A stretch of DNA of 64,000 bases, taken from positions 1 through 64,000 of the forward strand of contig NZ_SSDJ01000061.1 of assembly GCF_004794465.1 (NCBI RefSeq), read 5' to 3'. Position 1 is the stretch's first letter. Every line of letters starts with the position of its first letter. The notes under the pieces are model-generated. The model worked only from the letters and a program-made list of their open reading frames with translations, was not told where the DNA came from and did no database searches. This DNA is from Microbacterium sp. K24. Its GTDB lineage: Bacteria; Actinomycetota; Actinomycetes; Actinomycetales; Microbacteriaceae. The position numbers were made by a program, and so were the translations under genes. Positions 6,518 through 15,143 of this stretch are shown piece after piece.

Positions 6518-8039
6518 TCGGACCGACTCGCTCGTCGACGATGTCCTCGATATCTGCGACCTCGCTTCGATCGTGTGCGACCCGTGGCAGGAGGGCGCAC
6601 TCGAAGCGATCGCCTCGATCGACGACGACGGCCAGTGGGCGGCGACCGAGTTCGGGATCCTCGTCTCTCGCCAGCAGGGCAAGGGCAACATCCTGCTCCC
6701 GTACGAGCTCGCCCACCTCTACCTCTGGCCCCGCGAAGACGGCGCACCGAAGCTCATCGGACACACCGCCCACGAAGGACCGACCGCCCGCGAGGCGTTC
6801 CGCCGCGCCCGCCGCATCATCCTTGCCTCGCCGATCCTCCGTACTGAGCTCGTCGGCGGCGGCAAGCAGACCGCGCAGGGCATCACCGGCATCTCGACCG
6901 GTAACGGCAACATGGCGATCGAGCTGAAGAACGGCAACCGCCTCGTCTTCTTCACCCGCACCGGCGCCGCCGGCGTCGGCGTCTCGTTCGACGTGCTCAT
7001 CATCGACGAGGCGCAGCACTCCCCGCTGACCATCCTCGAGGCGCTGCTGCCCGCGTCGGACGCGAGCCCGAACCTGCAGGTGCTCTTCACCGGCACCGTG
7101 CCGAAAGAGGATCAGGACGGCGAGTACTTCGAGGGCCTTCGCGATCGCGGACGCTCCGGCGGCATGGACCGCACGGGATGGATCGAGCACACCCCGGTCG
7201 GCTCCGATGATCCGGACACCGCGGCGAAGATCAATCTCGGCGACCCGCAGGTCTGGCGCGAGGCGAATCCGGGCCTCGGCATCCGCCTCGCGTGGAAGAC
7301 CGTGCAGGACGCATGGGACCGCATGGGCCAGACCAATCCCGAAGCATTCGCTCGCCAGCGGTGCTCCGTCTGGCCGAGCAGACGCCCGGAGGCAGCAGCG
7401 AAGCTCTCCGAGCTGGATCTCGAGGTGTGGAAGCGACACGGCGACCCGGACGCAGCGGTCGCCGGCGACGGCGTCGTTCTATCTCTCGCCCTCGGCCGCG
7501 GAGGCGGGTACGGCACAATCGGCGCCGCTGTCCGCGTCGACTCCGATCACATCGCGGTCGAGCACATGTGGACCGAGTCTGGCACGCGTTGGATCGCCCC
7601 GAAGCTCAAGGAACTGAAGGCGAAGTTCGGCAACGCGCTGGTCGTGCTCGACTCGAAGAACGCGGCAGCCGTGATCGGCGCGCTCGACGCCGCGGGCATC
7701 AAGTACCTCGCGATGAACCTCGACGAGATAGCCGCAGCGCACACCCTGTTCATCGAGCACGTCAATGCCGGACTCGTCCCGCACCGCCCGCAAGACGAAG
7801 TCACCGAGTCGCTTCGACTCGCGACGACCCGGAACATCGGCCGCGCCGGCGTGACGTGGGAACAGTCCGACCCGACGAAGCCCGTCTCGATGGCGCAGGC
7901 CATCACCTGGGCGCTGTGGGGCGTACTGAAGTCCGAGGCGTCGCCGAAGAAACGCACACCACCGCCCCCCAAGGCTGCGGTGCTCACCCGCGACGCCGTC
8001 GGCGGGAACGACCTGGATCTCGCCACGGCGCGATTCTGA
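6447..8039 (+). CDS. terL: Phage terminase large subunit
   Basis: A 530-residue protein starting at TTG 6447, with AAGGAG seven bases upstream inside terS. The ATPase domain is clear: Walker A-like SRQQGKGN (residues 74-81) and Walker B VLIIDEAQ (D187, E188), followed by a coupling motif FTGT. The C-terminal half is the RNase H-like nuclease fold with VVLDSKN (D402). At the expected first catalytic position the sequence is VVLSLALGRGGG (343-354), without the usual Asp, and the third site reads KPVSMAQA where DISPLVA is typical. The enzyme packages DNA into the prohead; whether the nuclease is active here is uncertain. Confidence 0.93.
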   Translation: MPTNSPQLAQLGLQEPRVRALPLSRTDSLVDDVLDICDLASIVCDPWQEGALEAIASIDDDGQWAATEFGILVSRQQGKGNILLPYELAHLYLWPREDGAPKLIGHTAHEGPTAREAFRRARRIILASPILRTELVGGGKQTAQGITGISTGNGNMAIELKNGNRLVFFTRTGAAGVGVSFDVLIIDEAQHSPLTILEALLPASDASPNLQVLFTGTVPKEDQDGEYFEGLRDRGRSGGMDRTGWIEHTPVGSDDPDTAAKINLGDPQVWREANPGLGIRLAWKTVQDAWDRMGQTNPEAFARQRCSVWPSRRPEAAAKLSELDLEVWKRHGDPDAAVAGDGVVLSLALGRGGGYGTIGAAVRVDSDHIAVEHMWTESGTRWIAPKLKELKAKFGNALVVLDSKNAAAVIGALDAAGIKYLAMNLDEIAAAHTLFIEHVNAGLVPHRPQDEVTESLRLATTRNIGRAGVTWEQSDPTKPVSMAQAITWALWGVLKSEASPKKRTPPPPKAAVLTRDAVGGNDLDLATARF

Positions 8040-8054
8040 TGGAGGAGGTCCACC

Positions 8055-9485
8055 TTGGCAGAGACCGGATATCAGGTGGACTCGACTCTTCCCGGCTGGA
8101 TGAACTGGGTCGCGGAGACGAACGAAGAGAACCCGGATCTGCAGTGGCCGCGCTCGATCAACATCTTCGACCGGATGCGCCGCGAAGATCCGCAGGTCAA
8201 GTCGGTGCTCCGCGCCGTCACCCTTCCGATCATGCGCACCGAGTGGGCGATCGACGGGACGGGATGCCGCCCCGAGGTCGTCGCCCACATCGCCGCGGAC
8301 CTCGGCCTGCCGATTAAAGGGCAGCCGCCTACAGCACCGCTGCGCACGAAGGGCCGATTCTCCTTCAAAGAGTTCCTGCGCCTCGCGCTGCTCTCGCTGG
8401 TCTATGGGCACTCGTACTTCGAGCAGGTCTACGACCAGTCCAAGGGTGCCACCCACCTCGCGAAGCTCGCCTGGCGGCCCCCGCGCACGATCACGAACAT
8501 CGAGGTTGCCCGCGATGGCGGCCTCGTCGCGATCGAGCAGGGCGGGCTGATGGGAAGCGGCAAGGTCCGCATCGAAGTTGATGACCTCGTCGCGTTCGTG
8601 CACGAGCGCGAGGGCGCGAACTGGCTCGGAGAGTCGCTTCTGCGTTCGGCCTACAAGATGTGGATTCTCAAGGACCGCGTCCTGCGCATCCAGGCGCTGA
8701 CCGCCGAGCGCAACGGACTCGGCATGCCGGTGTTCACCGTCGGCGAGCCCCCCGAGGGCGAGTTCGACGAGATGGTGGCCTGGCTGGACGCGGAGATCAA
8801 GCGCGGTCTCGAGATCGTGAAGCAGGCCCGCGCCGGGGAGGCCGCCGGCGTCTCGCTCTCGAAGGGCTCCACCTTCCAGTTCGTCGGCGTCAGCGGCAAA
8901 CTGCCGGACACCGACAAGCCGATCCGCTACTACGACGAGCAGATCGCTCGCGCCGTCCTCGCTCACTTCCTGAACCTCGGCACCGAGACCGGTTCCTGGG
9001 CGCTGGGATCAACGTTCGCGAACTTCTTCACTGACTCGCTCAACGCCGTCGCGCAGAACATTGCCGATGTCATCCAGCAGCACGTCATCGAAGACCTCGT
9101 CGATCTCAACTGGGGTCCCGACGAGCCCGCACCGCGTCTCGTACCGGCAGCGATCGGCGAGCAGCAGCAGATCACCGCGGAAGCCATCAAGGTCCTCATC
9201 GAGAGCGGCGCGGTCACCGTCGACGACGGCCTGCGGGCGTACGTGCGCGACAAGTTCGGACTCCCCGTCGAGGATCTACTTCCCGATATCGAGGACGACG
9301 AGGCATCCCGCGAACTGGCCCGATTCGTCGCCGAGGTCGTGCAGAAGATCTACCTCGGCACCGACAAGCCCGTGCTGCGACAAGACGAAGCCCGCGAGAT
9401 CATACGGCGCGCTGGCGCCGACATCACCGGCGACGGACCCGACGTGAGTCGGATGCCGTCGACACCAGCCGAGGAGGCAGCATGA
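8055..9485 (+). CDS. Phage portal protein (DUF935/Mu gp29-like)
   Basis: A 476-residue protein starting at TTG 8055 after a strong GGAGGAGG. The order DPQVKSVLRAVTLPIM, LVYGHSYFEQVY and the late EIIRRAGAD segment fits the DUF935 portal family. The portal forms the dodecameric ring at the capsid vertex through which DNA passes. It sits between terL and the head protease with a four-base overlap to the latter, the standard position. Confidence 0.92.
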   Translation: MAETGYQVDSTLPGWMNWVAETNEENPDLQWPRSINIFDRMRREDPQVKSVLRAVTLPIMRTEWAIDGTGCRPEVVAHIAADLGLPIKGQPPTAPLRTKGRFSFKEFLRLALLSLVYGHSYFEQVYDQSKGATHLAKLAWRPPRTITNIEVARDGGLVAIEQGGLMGSGKVRIEVDDLVAFVHEREGANWLGESLLRSAYKMWILKDRVLRIQALTAERNGLGMPVFTVGEPPEGEFDEMVAWLDAEIKRGLEIVKQARAGEAAGVSLSKGSTFQFVGVSGKLPDTDKPIRYYDEQIARAVLAHFLNLGTETGSWALGSTFANFFTDSLNAVAQNIADVIQQHVIEDLVDLNWGPDEPAPRLVPAAIGEQQQITAEAIKVLIESGAVTVDDGLRAYVRDKFGLPVEDLLPDIEDDEASRELARFVAEVVQKIYLGTDKPVLRQDEAREIIRRAGADITGDGPDVSRMPSTPAEEAA

Positions 9486-10750
9486 CCGAGCGCAGCGGAA
9501 AGAACCGGTACTGGGGGAAGCTCACCCCGCCGAAGTCCAAGGCCGAGTTCTTCGACGCGATCACGATGCCCGCGCCCGCCGGCGAGGGCACCGTGGCGAC
9601 GATCCGTCTCTACGGGCCGATCGACTCCTGGGGCGGGTGGTGGGGCATCAGCGCGAGCGACGTCAGCGATGTCCTCGACGCCCTGCCCGAGTCGGTGACG
9701 CAGATCATTCTCCGCATCAACTCGCCCGGCGGCGAAGTGTTCGAGGCCATGTCGATCCTGAACATGCTCCGCGCGCACAAGGCCGCGGTCCTCGGAGTCG
9801 TCGACGGCCTCGCCGCATCCGCCGGGTCGGTCATCGCGGTCGGCTGCGACGAGACGGTCATGTCGCCCGGCACCACCATGATGATCCACTCGCCCTCATC
9901 GATCGCGTGGGGCAACGCCGCCGAGATGCGGAAGACCGCCGACATCCTCGACGGCATCGAAGAGTCGATCATCGAGATCTACCGCGACAAGGCCGGCGAG
10001 TCCGCGTGGGGCGAGCTCCTCTCCGCCGAGACATGGTTCACGGCTCAGAAGGCCGTCGAGTCAGGTCTCGCCGACCGCGTCGCCGTGGTCAAGGACGCCG
10101 GCGAGACAGCGACCGCTGGCGCGGACGACGAGGACCCGGCTGATCCGCTCGAGGGCGATGACGTCGAGGACATGTACCAGTCCGCGCGCGCGCACCTCGG
10201 CCTCCGCCCCATCGGCGCTTCGGCGTCTCCCAAGCCCCCGAGCTCGCCCGAGCCGGGAGAACCCAACCGAAAGGAGAACGTCGTGGATCACGACGCTTTC
10301 AAGGCTGGCATTCGTGAGCGGCTCGGCATGACCGACGCCAACGCATCGGAGGAGCAGATCACAGCTGCTCTCGATGAGACGCTCACCGAGCAAGCCGACA
10401 CCCCGGCAGCACCCACTGCCTCCATCCCCGCTGGCACGCAGCTGATCGAGGACAACGTCCTCACCCAGATGCGCGCCGACGCCGCCGCGGGCCGCGAGGC
10501 TCGCGAGCAGCAGATCAGCGATCGCCGCGACGGAATCATCGCCGACGCGATGAAGACCGGCCGCATCAGCGCGGCCTCCGCGCCGAACTTCCGCGCGATG
10601 CTCGACGCCGATGAGACGGCCGCCGCCAAGGTGATCGACTCGCTCGCGCCGAACGCCGTCCACGTCGAGGAGGTCGGCCACTCCGACACCCTCACCAGCG
10701 CAGACGACTCGCTCTACGGGTCGATCTTCCCGACCGCAAAGGAGGCCTGA
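9482..10750 (+). CDS. Head maturation protease (ClpP-type) fused to scaffold domain
   Basis: A 422-residue protein. The N-terminal 220 residues are a ClpP/S14-like serine protease: INSPGGEV, catalytic Ser113 in DGLAASAGS, His136 in MMIHSPSS and the later IYRDKAG segment. A low-complexity acidic and Pro-rich linker (about 205-260) leads to a helical C-terminal region (VDHDAFKAGIRERLG onward) that looks like a scaffold. The protease processes the prohead before DNA packaging. A strong internal start at 10283 would give the scaffold alone. Confidence 0.92.
   Translation: MTERSGKNRYWGKLTPPKSKAEFFDAITMPAPAGEGTVATIRLYGPIDSWGGWWGISASDVSDVLDALPESVTQIILRINSPGGEVFEAMSILNMLRAHKAAVLGVVDGLAASAGSVIAVGCDETVMSPGTTMMIHSPSSIAWGNAAEMRKTADILDGIEESIIEIYRDKAGESAWGELLSAETWFTAQKAVESGLADRVAVVKDAGETATAGADDEDPADPLEGDDVEDMYQSARAHLGLRPIGASASPKPPSSPEPGEPNRKENVVDHDAFKAGIRERLGMTDANASEEQITAALDETLTEQADTPAAPTASIPAGTQLIEDNVLTQMRADAAAGREAREQQISDRRDGIIADAMKTGRISAASAPNFRAMLDADETAAAKVIDSLAPNAVHVEEVGHSDTLTSADDSLYGSIFPTAKEA
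10283..10750 (+). CDS. Nested scaffold protein from internal start
   Basis: Within the protease gene and in the same frame, AAAGGAG (10270-10276) is followed after six bases by GTG 10283, giving a 155-residue protein beginning (M)DHDAFKAGIRERLG. This is a better ribosome-binding site than that of the full gene. Arrangement and product match the lambda C/Nu3 paradigm, in which the scaffold is made in excess from an in-frame internal start. Its production is inferred from the site. Confidence 0.68.
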   Translation: MDHDAFKAGIRERLGMTDANASEEQITAALDETLTEQADTPAAPTASIPAGTQLIEDNVLTQMRADAAAGREAREQQISDRRDGIIADAMKTGRISAASAPNFRAMLDADETAAAKVIDSLAPNAVHVEEVGHSDTLTSADDSLYGSIFPTAKEA

Positions 10751-10751
10751 G

Positions 10752-11120
10752 ATGGCCGTCAAGAGCTACCTCCCCATGTTCCGACCCGGTGACACGGTCA
10801 CCTTCGGCGTCACGACCGCGGTCACCGCAGGTCAGGCCGTCGAGGTCAGCGCCACCGCCGACATGTCGGTCGCTCCCGCGGCCGCCGCATCCGCGAAGTA
10901 CGTCGGCGTCGCCGGCCACGACGCGGCCGTCGGCGACAAGCTGACCGTCGAGGTCGGCAAGCCCATCCACGAGCTGAAGGCCGTCGGTGCGATCACCCGC
11001 GGCCAGAAGCTCGAGGCAGCCGCAGCAGGAGGCGTGCGCACGCTCGCAGCCGGCGCCGCGATCTTCCTCGCCCTCTCGTCCGCCACGGACGGCACGCTCG
11101 TGCGCGCCATCCAGCTCTAA
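10752..11120 (+). CDS. Capsid decoration protein (DUF2190-like)
   Basis: A 122-residue small beta-rich protein (VTFGVTTAVTAGQAVEVS, then YVGVAGHDAAVGDKLTVEV), the pattern of DUF2190 head-decoration proteins. AAAGGAGG precedes the ATG. It lies between the protease/scaffold and the major capsid gene, exactly where decoration proteins are found. It probably stabilises the expanded capsid. Confidence 0.82.
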   Translation: MAVKSYLPMFRPGDTVTFGVTTAVTAGQAVEVSATADMSVAPAAAASAKYVGVAGHDAAVGDKLTVEVGKPIHELKAVGAITRGQKLEAAAAGGVRTLAAGAAIFLALSSATDGTLVRAIQL

Positions 11121-11134
11121 GAAAGGAGAGCACG

Positions 11135-12046
11135 ATGCAGACCTACCCGCTCACCCCGAGCCAGCTCGCCAACGTCTCGGCAGCCGAACTGATCGCGTTC
11201 CTCAAGAACCCGACGCTCGTCGCTCGCCGCTTCGCGGAGATCCTGCAGGCACAGCAGTTCCTCGGACTGTTCCTCCTGCAGAAGCGCTTCACCATCACGG
11301 GCGGCGCCATCGGCGTCCCCATCAACGAGGTCATCCGCGCGGTGCGCGGCGCCGAGATCGTCGCACCGGGCAGTGAGTACAAGCTCACCCCGATGTCGGC
11401 CGAGGAGTACGAGTTCTACTCCGCGATGAAGGAGGGCCTCGCCACCGAGGTTACCGACGAGCAGGTCGGTCGCCTCCTTCGCTCGCCGATCGACGACGCG
11501 TTCACCTTCCTGCAGACCGAGCTCGTGTTCTCGGCGAACGATGCCGCCCTCGGCGCCATCGCCTCGTCGGTCACGAACACCGTCGCTGCGGGCGACACGT
11601 GGACCACCGCCAAGCAGGTGTACAAGGACGCCCTCCGCGTGAAGGCCCTCGTCCGCAAGCAGAAGCTCGGATACGCGATCGACACGGTCGTGCTCCCCGG
11701 CGAGCTGTACGCCGAGGTCATCCCGGAGCTGCTCGACATCCTGCCCAAGGACAGCGGCCAGGCACTGACGGACGAGTTCCCGACGATCGCCGGCATGACC
11801 TGGCTCCCGGATGACGGCGAGGACATCCCGGACCCGCTGTTCCTCGACCGCCGCCGCCTCGGTGGCATCGCGCGCGAGCAGATCCCCACGCCGGAGATGG
11901 TCCACATCGGTGGCGACACCGGCGTGGAGATCGCCGCGATCCGCGAGGGCAAGGCGGAGAAGACCCGCCTGCAGGCCCGCAACGTGCACGTGCCGATCGT
12001 GACCGACCCGCTCGCCGCGTACTACGTGACCGGAACGGGGGCGTGA
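11135..12046 (+). CDS. Major capsid protein
   Basis: A 303-residue HK97-fold candidate with a GAAAGGAGA ribosome-binding site. It has a short N-arm without the long scaffold segment seen in HK97 gp5, consistent with the separate scaffold upstream. Features include QKRFTITGGAIGVPINEV, a long helix around VYKDALRVKALVRKQKLG, and the C-terminal strand VHVPIVTDPLAAYYVTG. It is one of the largest head genes and occupies the standard position. Confidence 0.88.
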   Translation: MQTYPLTPSQLANVSAAELIAFLKNPTLVARRFAEILQAQQFLGLFLLQKRFTITGGAIGVPINEVIRAVRGAEIVAPGSEYKLTPMSAEEYEFYSAMKEGLATEVTDEQVGRLLRSPIDDAFTFLQTELVFSANDAALGAIASSVTNTVAAGDTWTTAKQVYKDALRVKALVRKQKLGYAIDTVVLPGELYAEVIPELLDILPKDSGQALTDEFPTIAGMTWLPDDGEDIPDPLFLDRRRLGGIAREQIPTPEMVHIGGDTGVEIAAIREGKAEKTRLQARNVHVPIVTDPLAAYYVTGTGA

Positions 12047-12047
12047 G

Positions 12048-12410
12048 ATGAGCACCCAGCACATCGCAACCGCCGCCTTCGTGAAGGTCTCGATCGGCTC
12101 GCCGTCCGGGAACCGCGTCGCCCAGCTCATCCAGCGTGGCGGCGTGATCCCCGGCGGCGTCGACGAGCAGCAGCTCGAGCGCCTCGTCGACCGCGGCCTC
12201 ATCGAAGCCGTCGCCGTCGAAGACGCCGACGAGACCGAGGAGCAGGAGGACCTCGACGAGGGCGTCTACAAGGGCGTCAGCGTGAAGGACCTGAAGGCCG
12301 ACCTCGCGAAGCGCAACGAGGGCCGCGAGGGTGACGCCGTCATCACTCCCGTCGAGCCGGGCAACCGCCCGCAGATCGTCGCCGCGCTCCTCGCGGACGA
12401 CGCCGAGTAA
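12048..12410 (+). CDS. Small head-associated protein with HeH/LEM-like C-terminus
   Basis: A 120-residue protein. The first half (KVSIGSPSGNRVAQLIQRGG) is followed by an acidic Glu/Asp stretch, then a helix-extension-helix-like segment (VSVKDLKADLAKRN ... RPQIVAALL) similar to SAP/LEM motifs commonly found just after the capsid gene in actinophages. Its precise role is unknown; a head-joining or DNA-contacting role is possible. Confidence 0.65.
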   Translation: MSTQHIATAAFVKVSIGSPSGNRVAQLIQRGGVIPGGVDEQQLERLVDRGLIEAVAVEDADETEEQEDLDEGVYKGVSVKDLKADLAKRNEGREGDAVITPVEPGNRPQIVAALLADDAE

Positions 12411-12423
12411 GACACAGGGGGCG

Positions 12424-12789
12424 ATGACCATGACGATCACACACGATGAGGTCGGCAACGACGAGGATCTCGCACGCGAGATCCTCGTCGTCGCCCGTGG
12501 CATCGCCCCCTGCGTCTTCACCTTCGCTGACGACAGCGAGGAGCAGAAGGACGCGCTGGCGATTCTCCGACGCGTCTACAAGCACGTCCAGGGGCGCGGC
12601 CCCACCTACGTGAAGTCGCAACGCGTCGGATCCGCCGGCGTCGACTACCGCGACATCGACTCCGCATTCGACGGCCAGCCCCGCACAGGTCTTCGCGCGC
12701 TCTGCACCGGCGGCCAGACCTCCGGGCACTCTCTTGGCAGTTTCCCGGCCGATCGCCCGATCGGCCGCATCTGGGCGGAGCGCTACTGA
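12424..12789 (+). CDS. Putative head-tail connector (adaptor) protein
   Basis: A 121-residue protein starting MTMTITHDEV after GGGGG. The body is helical (EEQKDALAILRRVYKHV) with a GPTYVKSQRVGSAGVDY segment. Family identity is not certain; the call rests on position directly after the head genes and before the stopper-like gene, where siphophages carry the gp6/gp15-type adaptor. Confidence 0.6.
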   Translation: MTMTITHDEVGNDEDLAREILVVARGIAPCVFTFADDSEEQKDALAILRRVYKHVQGRGPTYVKSQRVGSAGVDYRDIDSAFDGQPRTGLRALCTGGQTSGHSLGSFPADRPIGRIWAERY

Positions 12790-13130
12790 TGGAGTTCCTC
12801 GACTCTTTCATCCGCCAACGCGCCGAGCGCATCTCCGACCCTTACAACCCGGACGCCGAAGTCGACGACTGGGAGACGCCGGATGAGGAAGCGCTCGAGG
12901 GGTACTTCGAGATGCAGTCCTCGACCGAGCAAATCGACGCCGGCCGCGAGCAGGCGATCACGACCCGCACGCTCGTGCTACCGGACCCGGATGCCGACGT
13001 GCGCCGCGGCGATCGCATCGTTCAGGGCGACAAGGTCTGGACCGTGCAGGGGTTCCCTGACGCGCCCCGGAATCCCTTCACCAACTGGCGTCCCGGTCTC
13101 TGGGTGCGCCTCATCGAGGGAGTCGGCTGA
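12789..13130 (+). CDS. Putative head-tail stopper / head closure protein
   Basis: A 113-residue protein whose ATG overlaps the preceding TGA. The beta-rich second half (TRTLVLPDPDADVRRGDRIV, KVWTVQGFPDAPRNP) resembles Hc1/stopper proteins, which carry the motif of a rule-defined quantity plus conversion strand (DRIV...VWTVQG). Such proteins seal the portal after packaging. The assignment is from pattern and gene order. Confidence 0.7.
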   Translation: MEFLDSFIRQRAERISDPYNPDAEVDDWETPDEEALEGYFEMQSSTEQIDAGREQAITTRTLVLPDPDADVRRGDRIVQGDKVWTVQGFPDAPRNPFTNWRPGLWVRLIEGVG

Positions 13131-13414
13131 TGGCCAAGAACACCCGCTTCGAGGAGAACCCGAGGTTCTTCGAGACCGTGCTCCGCAAGCCCGGCGTCGA
13201 GCGCCTCGTCGACGACATCGGCGACGCCGCCCTCGCGAACGCGCAGGCATCCGCGCCCGTCGACACGCAGGCCTACCGCAACGGCCTGCACATCGAGCAC
13301 CACGACAGCCGCTACCGTCGCACGACCCGCGTCGTCGGGTCCGACGACAAGACGATGCTGATCGAATCGACGACCGGCAACCTTGCCCGCGCGCTGAAAG
13401 GCGCGAAGCGATGA
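13130..13414 (+). CDS. HK97 gp10-like tail/neck protein
   Basis: A 94-residue protein with APVDTQAYRNGLHIEHHDSR in the centre, the ‘A/S-PVDTG-x-Y-R' pattern of HK97 gp10-like neck proteins. Its ATG overlaps the previous stop by one base and its end overlaps the next ATG. It is on the short side for the family. It probably bridges the connector and the tail. Confidence 0.72.
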   Translation: MAKNTRFEENPRFFETVLRKPGVERLVDDIGDAALANAQASAPVDTQAYRNGLHIEHHDSRYRRTTRVVGSDDKTMLIESTTGNLARALKGAKR

Positions 13415-13830
13415 GGGTCCGGCCGCCGAACTACGTCGCCTGGCTTATCGACTATCTCCGCGCCGAAGTGCGTGAGGAGTATGCCGACGCCGAGGTCGGC
13501 AACAAGGAACCGGACACGCTCGCCCTCCCACTGAAGAAGCCGCTGATCATCGTCCGCGACGACTCCGGTCCCCGCCGCGATTGGACGACGTTCGGTCGCT
13601 CGATCGGCGTCACCGTCCTGTGGAGTACGAAGCAGAACGACAGGCCCGCGATGGATCTCGCGCTGCTGGTCGCCTCGATCGTCTTCGACACCGACCTGCC
13701 CCTCGTCGAAGGCTCACCGATCGCATCGGTCGAGATCGACGGGTGCAACGGGCCCTATGCCGTGCCTGACCGGCTCGACGTCGCCCGCATGTACCTGACC
13801 GCGCAATACGTGGTCGCCGGCTCAGCCTGA
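13411..13830 (+). CDS. Putative tail terminator protein
   Basis: A 139-residue protein starting MRVRPPNYVAWLIDYL. The layout (N-terminal helix, KKPLIIVRDDSGPRRD, IGVTVLWSTKQ strands, a helix, and a final PDRLDVARMYLTAQYVV strand) is that of lambda gpU-type tail terminators. These cap the tail tube and join it to the head. It is positioned immediately before the major tail protein, as expected. Confidence 0.72.
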   Translation: MRVRPPNYVAWLIDYLRAEVREEYADAEVGNKEPDTLALPLKKPLIIVRDDSGPRRDWTTFGRSIGVTVLWSTKQNDRPAMDLALLVASIVFDTDLPLVEGSPIASVEIDGCNGPYAVPDRLDVARMYLTAQYVVAGSA

Positions 13831-13895
13831 GCCACCTGAACCACCAACCGCTTCCGGCACCCGTCGGAGGCTCTCTCACGAACAAGGAGAAGCAG

Positions 13896-14666
13896 ATGAC
13901 TGCTGATGAGCAGGGAAATGACCTCGGAGCGGTCGGTGTACCGATCACGGGGATGGCGGCGTTCGCGCCTCTGGACGCCGACAACGTCCTGACCAAGGTG
14001 GAGCTGGGCGCGAGCCCGATCGTGCTCCCCGCCGCGTACCGCAAGCTCGGCCTGTACAAGGTCGACGGCGGCCCTGCGCCCGGACGCGAGACCGAGGACC
14101 CGATCGAGTTCTTCCAGATCGGCTACACCCTCGCCGGCCAGGGAACCCGCACCGTGGTGATCACGCTCGCCGAGCAGAACGCGAACGTGCAGCGCCTCAT
14201 CGAAGGCGCGGAGCCGGACGAGAACGGCGTCATCGAGGTATCGTCCTCGCTGCCCGACAACCGGTTCATCCTCTTCACGCTGACGAAGTACCGCAACCGG
14301 CTCGAGAAGCGCCAGCTCGGCGTGGCCTCGGTGACCGCGGTGGAGCTCGACCAACAGGAGCGCGGCTCCGTCGAGGGCGCAGCCGTGACCTTCACCTGGG
14401 CCGAGCACGACCTGTTCAACGGTGCTCCGTTCTGGCAGTACGGTCCCGCGCTGCCGGGCTCGACGCCGACCCCGACCGGTGCCACGGCCGGAACGCCTGG
14501 CGCGTTCGTGCCCAACGGCGCGACGGTCCCGGCGAACATCACCGCGCTGCGCGCGCTCGGCGATCTCGGTCAGACCACCGCATGGACGACCGGGCAGTAC
14601 ATCGTGATCGGAACCGGCCAGGTCTCCTGGGACGGCACCGACTGGAAGACCGGCGCGGCCGCCTGA
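13896..14666 (+). CDS. Major tail protein
   Basis: A 256-residue protein with an AAGGAG site. The first 190 residues form the tail-tube fold (NVLTKVELGASPIVLPAAY, NRFILFTLTKYRNRLEKRQ). A Thr/Pro/Gly linker (STPTPTGATAGTPG) then connects to a short C-terminal module of about 45 residues containing QYIVIGTGQVSWDG. C-terminal display domains are common on siphophage tail-tube proteins. Confidence 0.86.
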   Translation: MTADEQGNDLGAVGVPITGMAAFAPLDADNVLTKVELGASPIVLPAAYRKLGLYKVDGGPAPGRETEDPIEFFQIGYTLAGQGTRTVVITLAEQNANVQRLIEGAEPDENGVIEVSSSLPDNRFILFTLTKYRNRLEKRQLGVASVTAVELDQQERGSVEGAAVTFTWAEHDLFNGAPFWQYGPALPGSTPTPTGATAGTPGAFVPNGATVPANITALRALGDLGQTTAWTTGQYIVIGTGQVSWDGTDWKTGAAA

Positions 14667-14759
14667 GCCACGCCCTGAACGACTGGCCGGGGTGCTATCG
14701 GGTCATCCCGGCCAGTCCACCACCCGAACCCGAGAACCCCGATGAAGGAGACCGCCACC

Positions 14760-15143
14760 ATGGCAACCAGGACCACCACCAAGACCCCGCCGGCACCCGC
14801 CGCCGAGTACGACTTCGACAACTGGAGCGATGACGCCGAGACGAAGGCGATCGAATCGCTCAAGCCCGACGTGCGCTACATCATCGTCGAGAAGCGATTC
14901 GTCGGCCGGTTCGTCGACGGCACGATCGTCGAGATCCCGCTGTCGCTCTCCGTAGACGACATCGACGAACTCGAGGCCGTGTCCGGCAACCCCATCGACC
15001 AGCTGAAGCACCTACTGACCAAGCTCGGCGGCGCGAAGGTCGCGAAGGACTTCACCAGCCACGATCTCGCCGAGACGATGTTCCTCGCCACGAAGTACTT
15101 CACCATCCTCCAGCGCATCGCCGGAGCGTCCCTCCCGGAATGA
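14760..15143 (+). CDS. Tail assembly chaperone (gpG-like)
   Basis: A 127-residue protein; ATG 14760 is chosen over ATG 14742 because AAGGAG (14745-14750) precedes it by nine bases. It lies between major tail and tape measure genes. Helical content and the position match gpG-type chaperones that coat the tape measure protein during assembly. Its stop overlaps the next ATG (ATGA). Confidence 0.78.
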   Translation: MATRTTTKTPPAPAAEYDFDNWSDDAETKAIESLKPDVRYIIVEKRFVGRFVDGTIVEIPLSLSVDDIDELEAVSGNPIDQLKHLLTKLGGAKVAKDFTSHDLAETMFLATKYFTILQRIAGASLPE

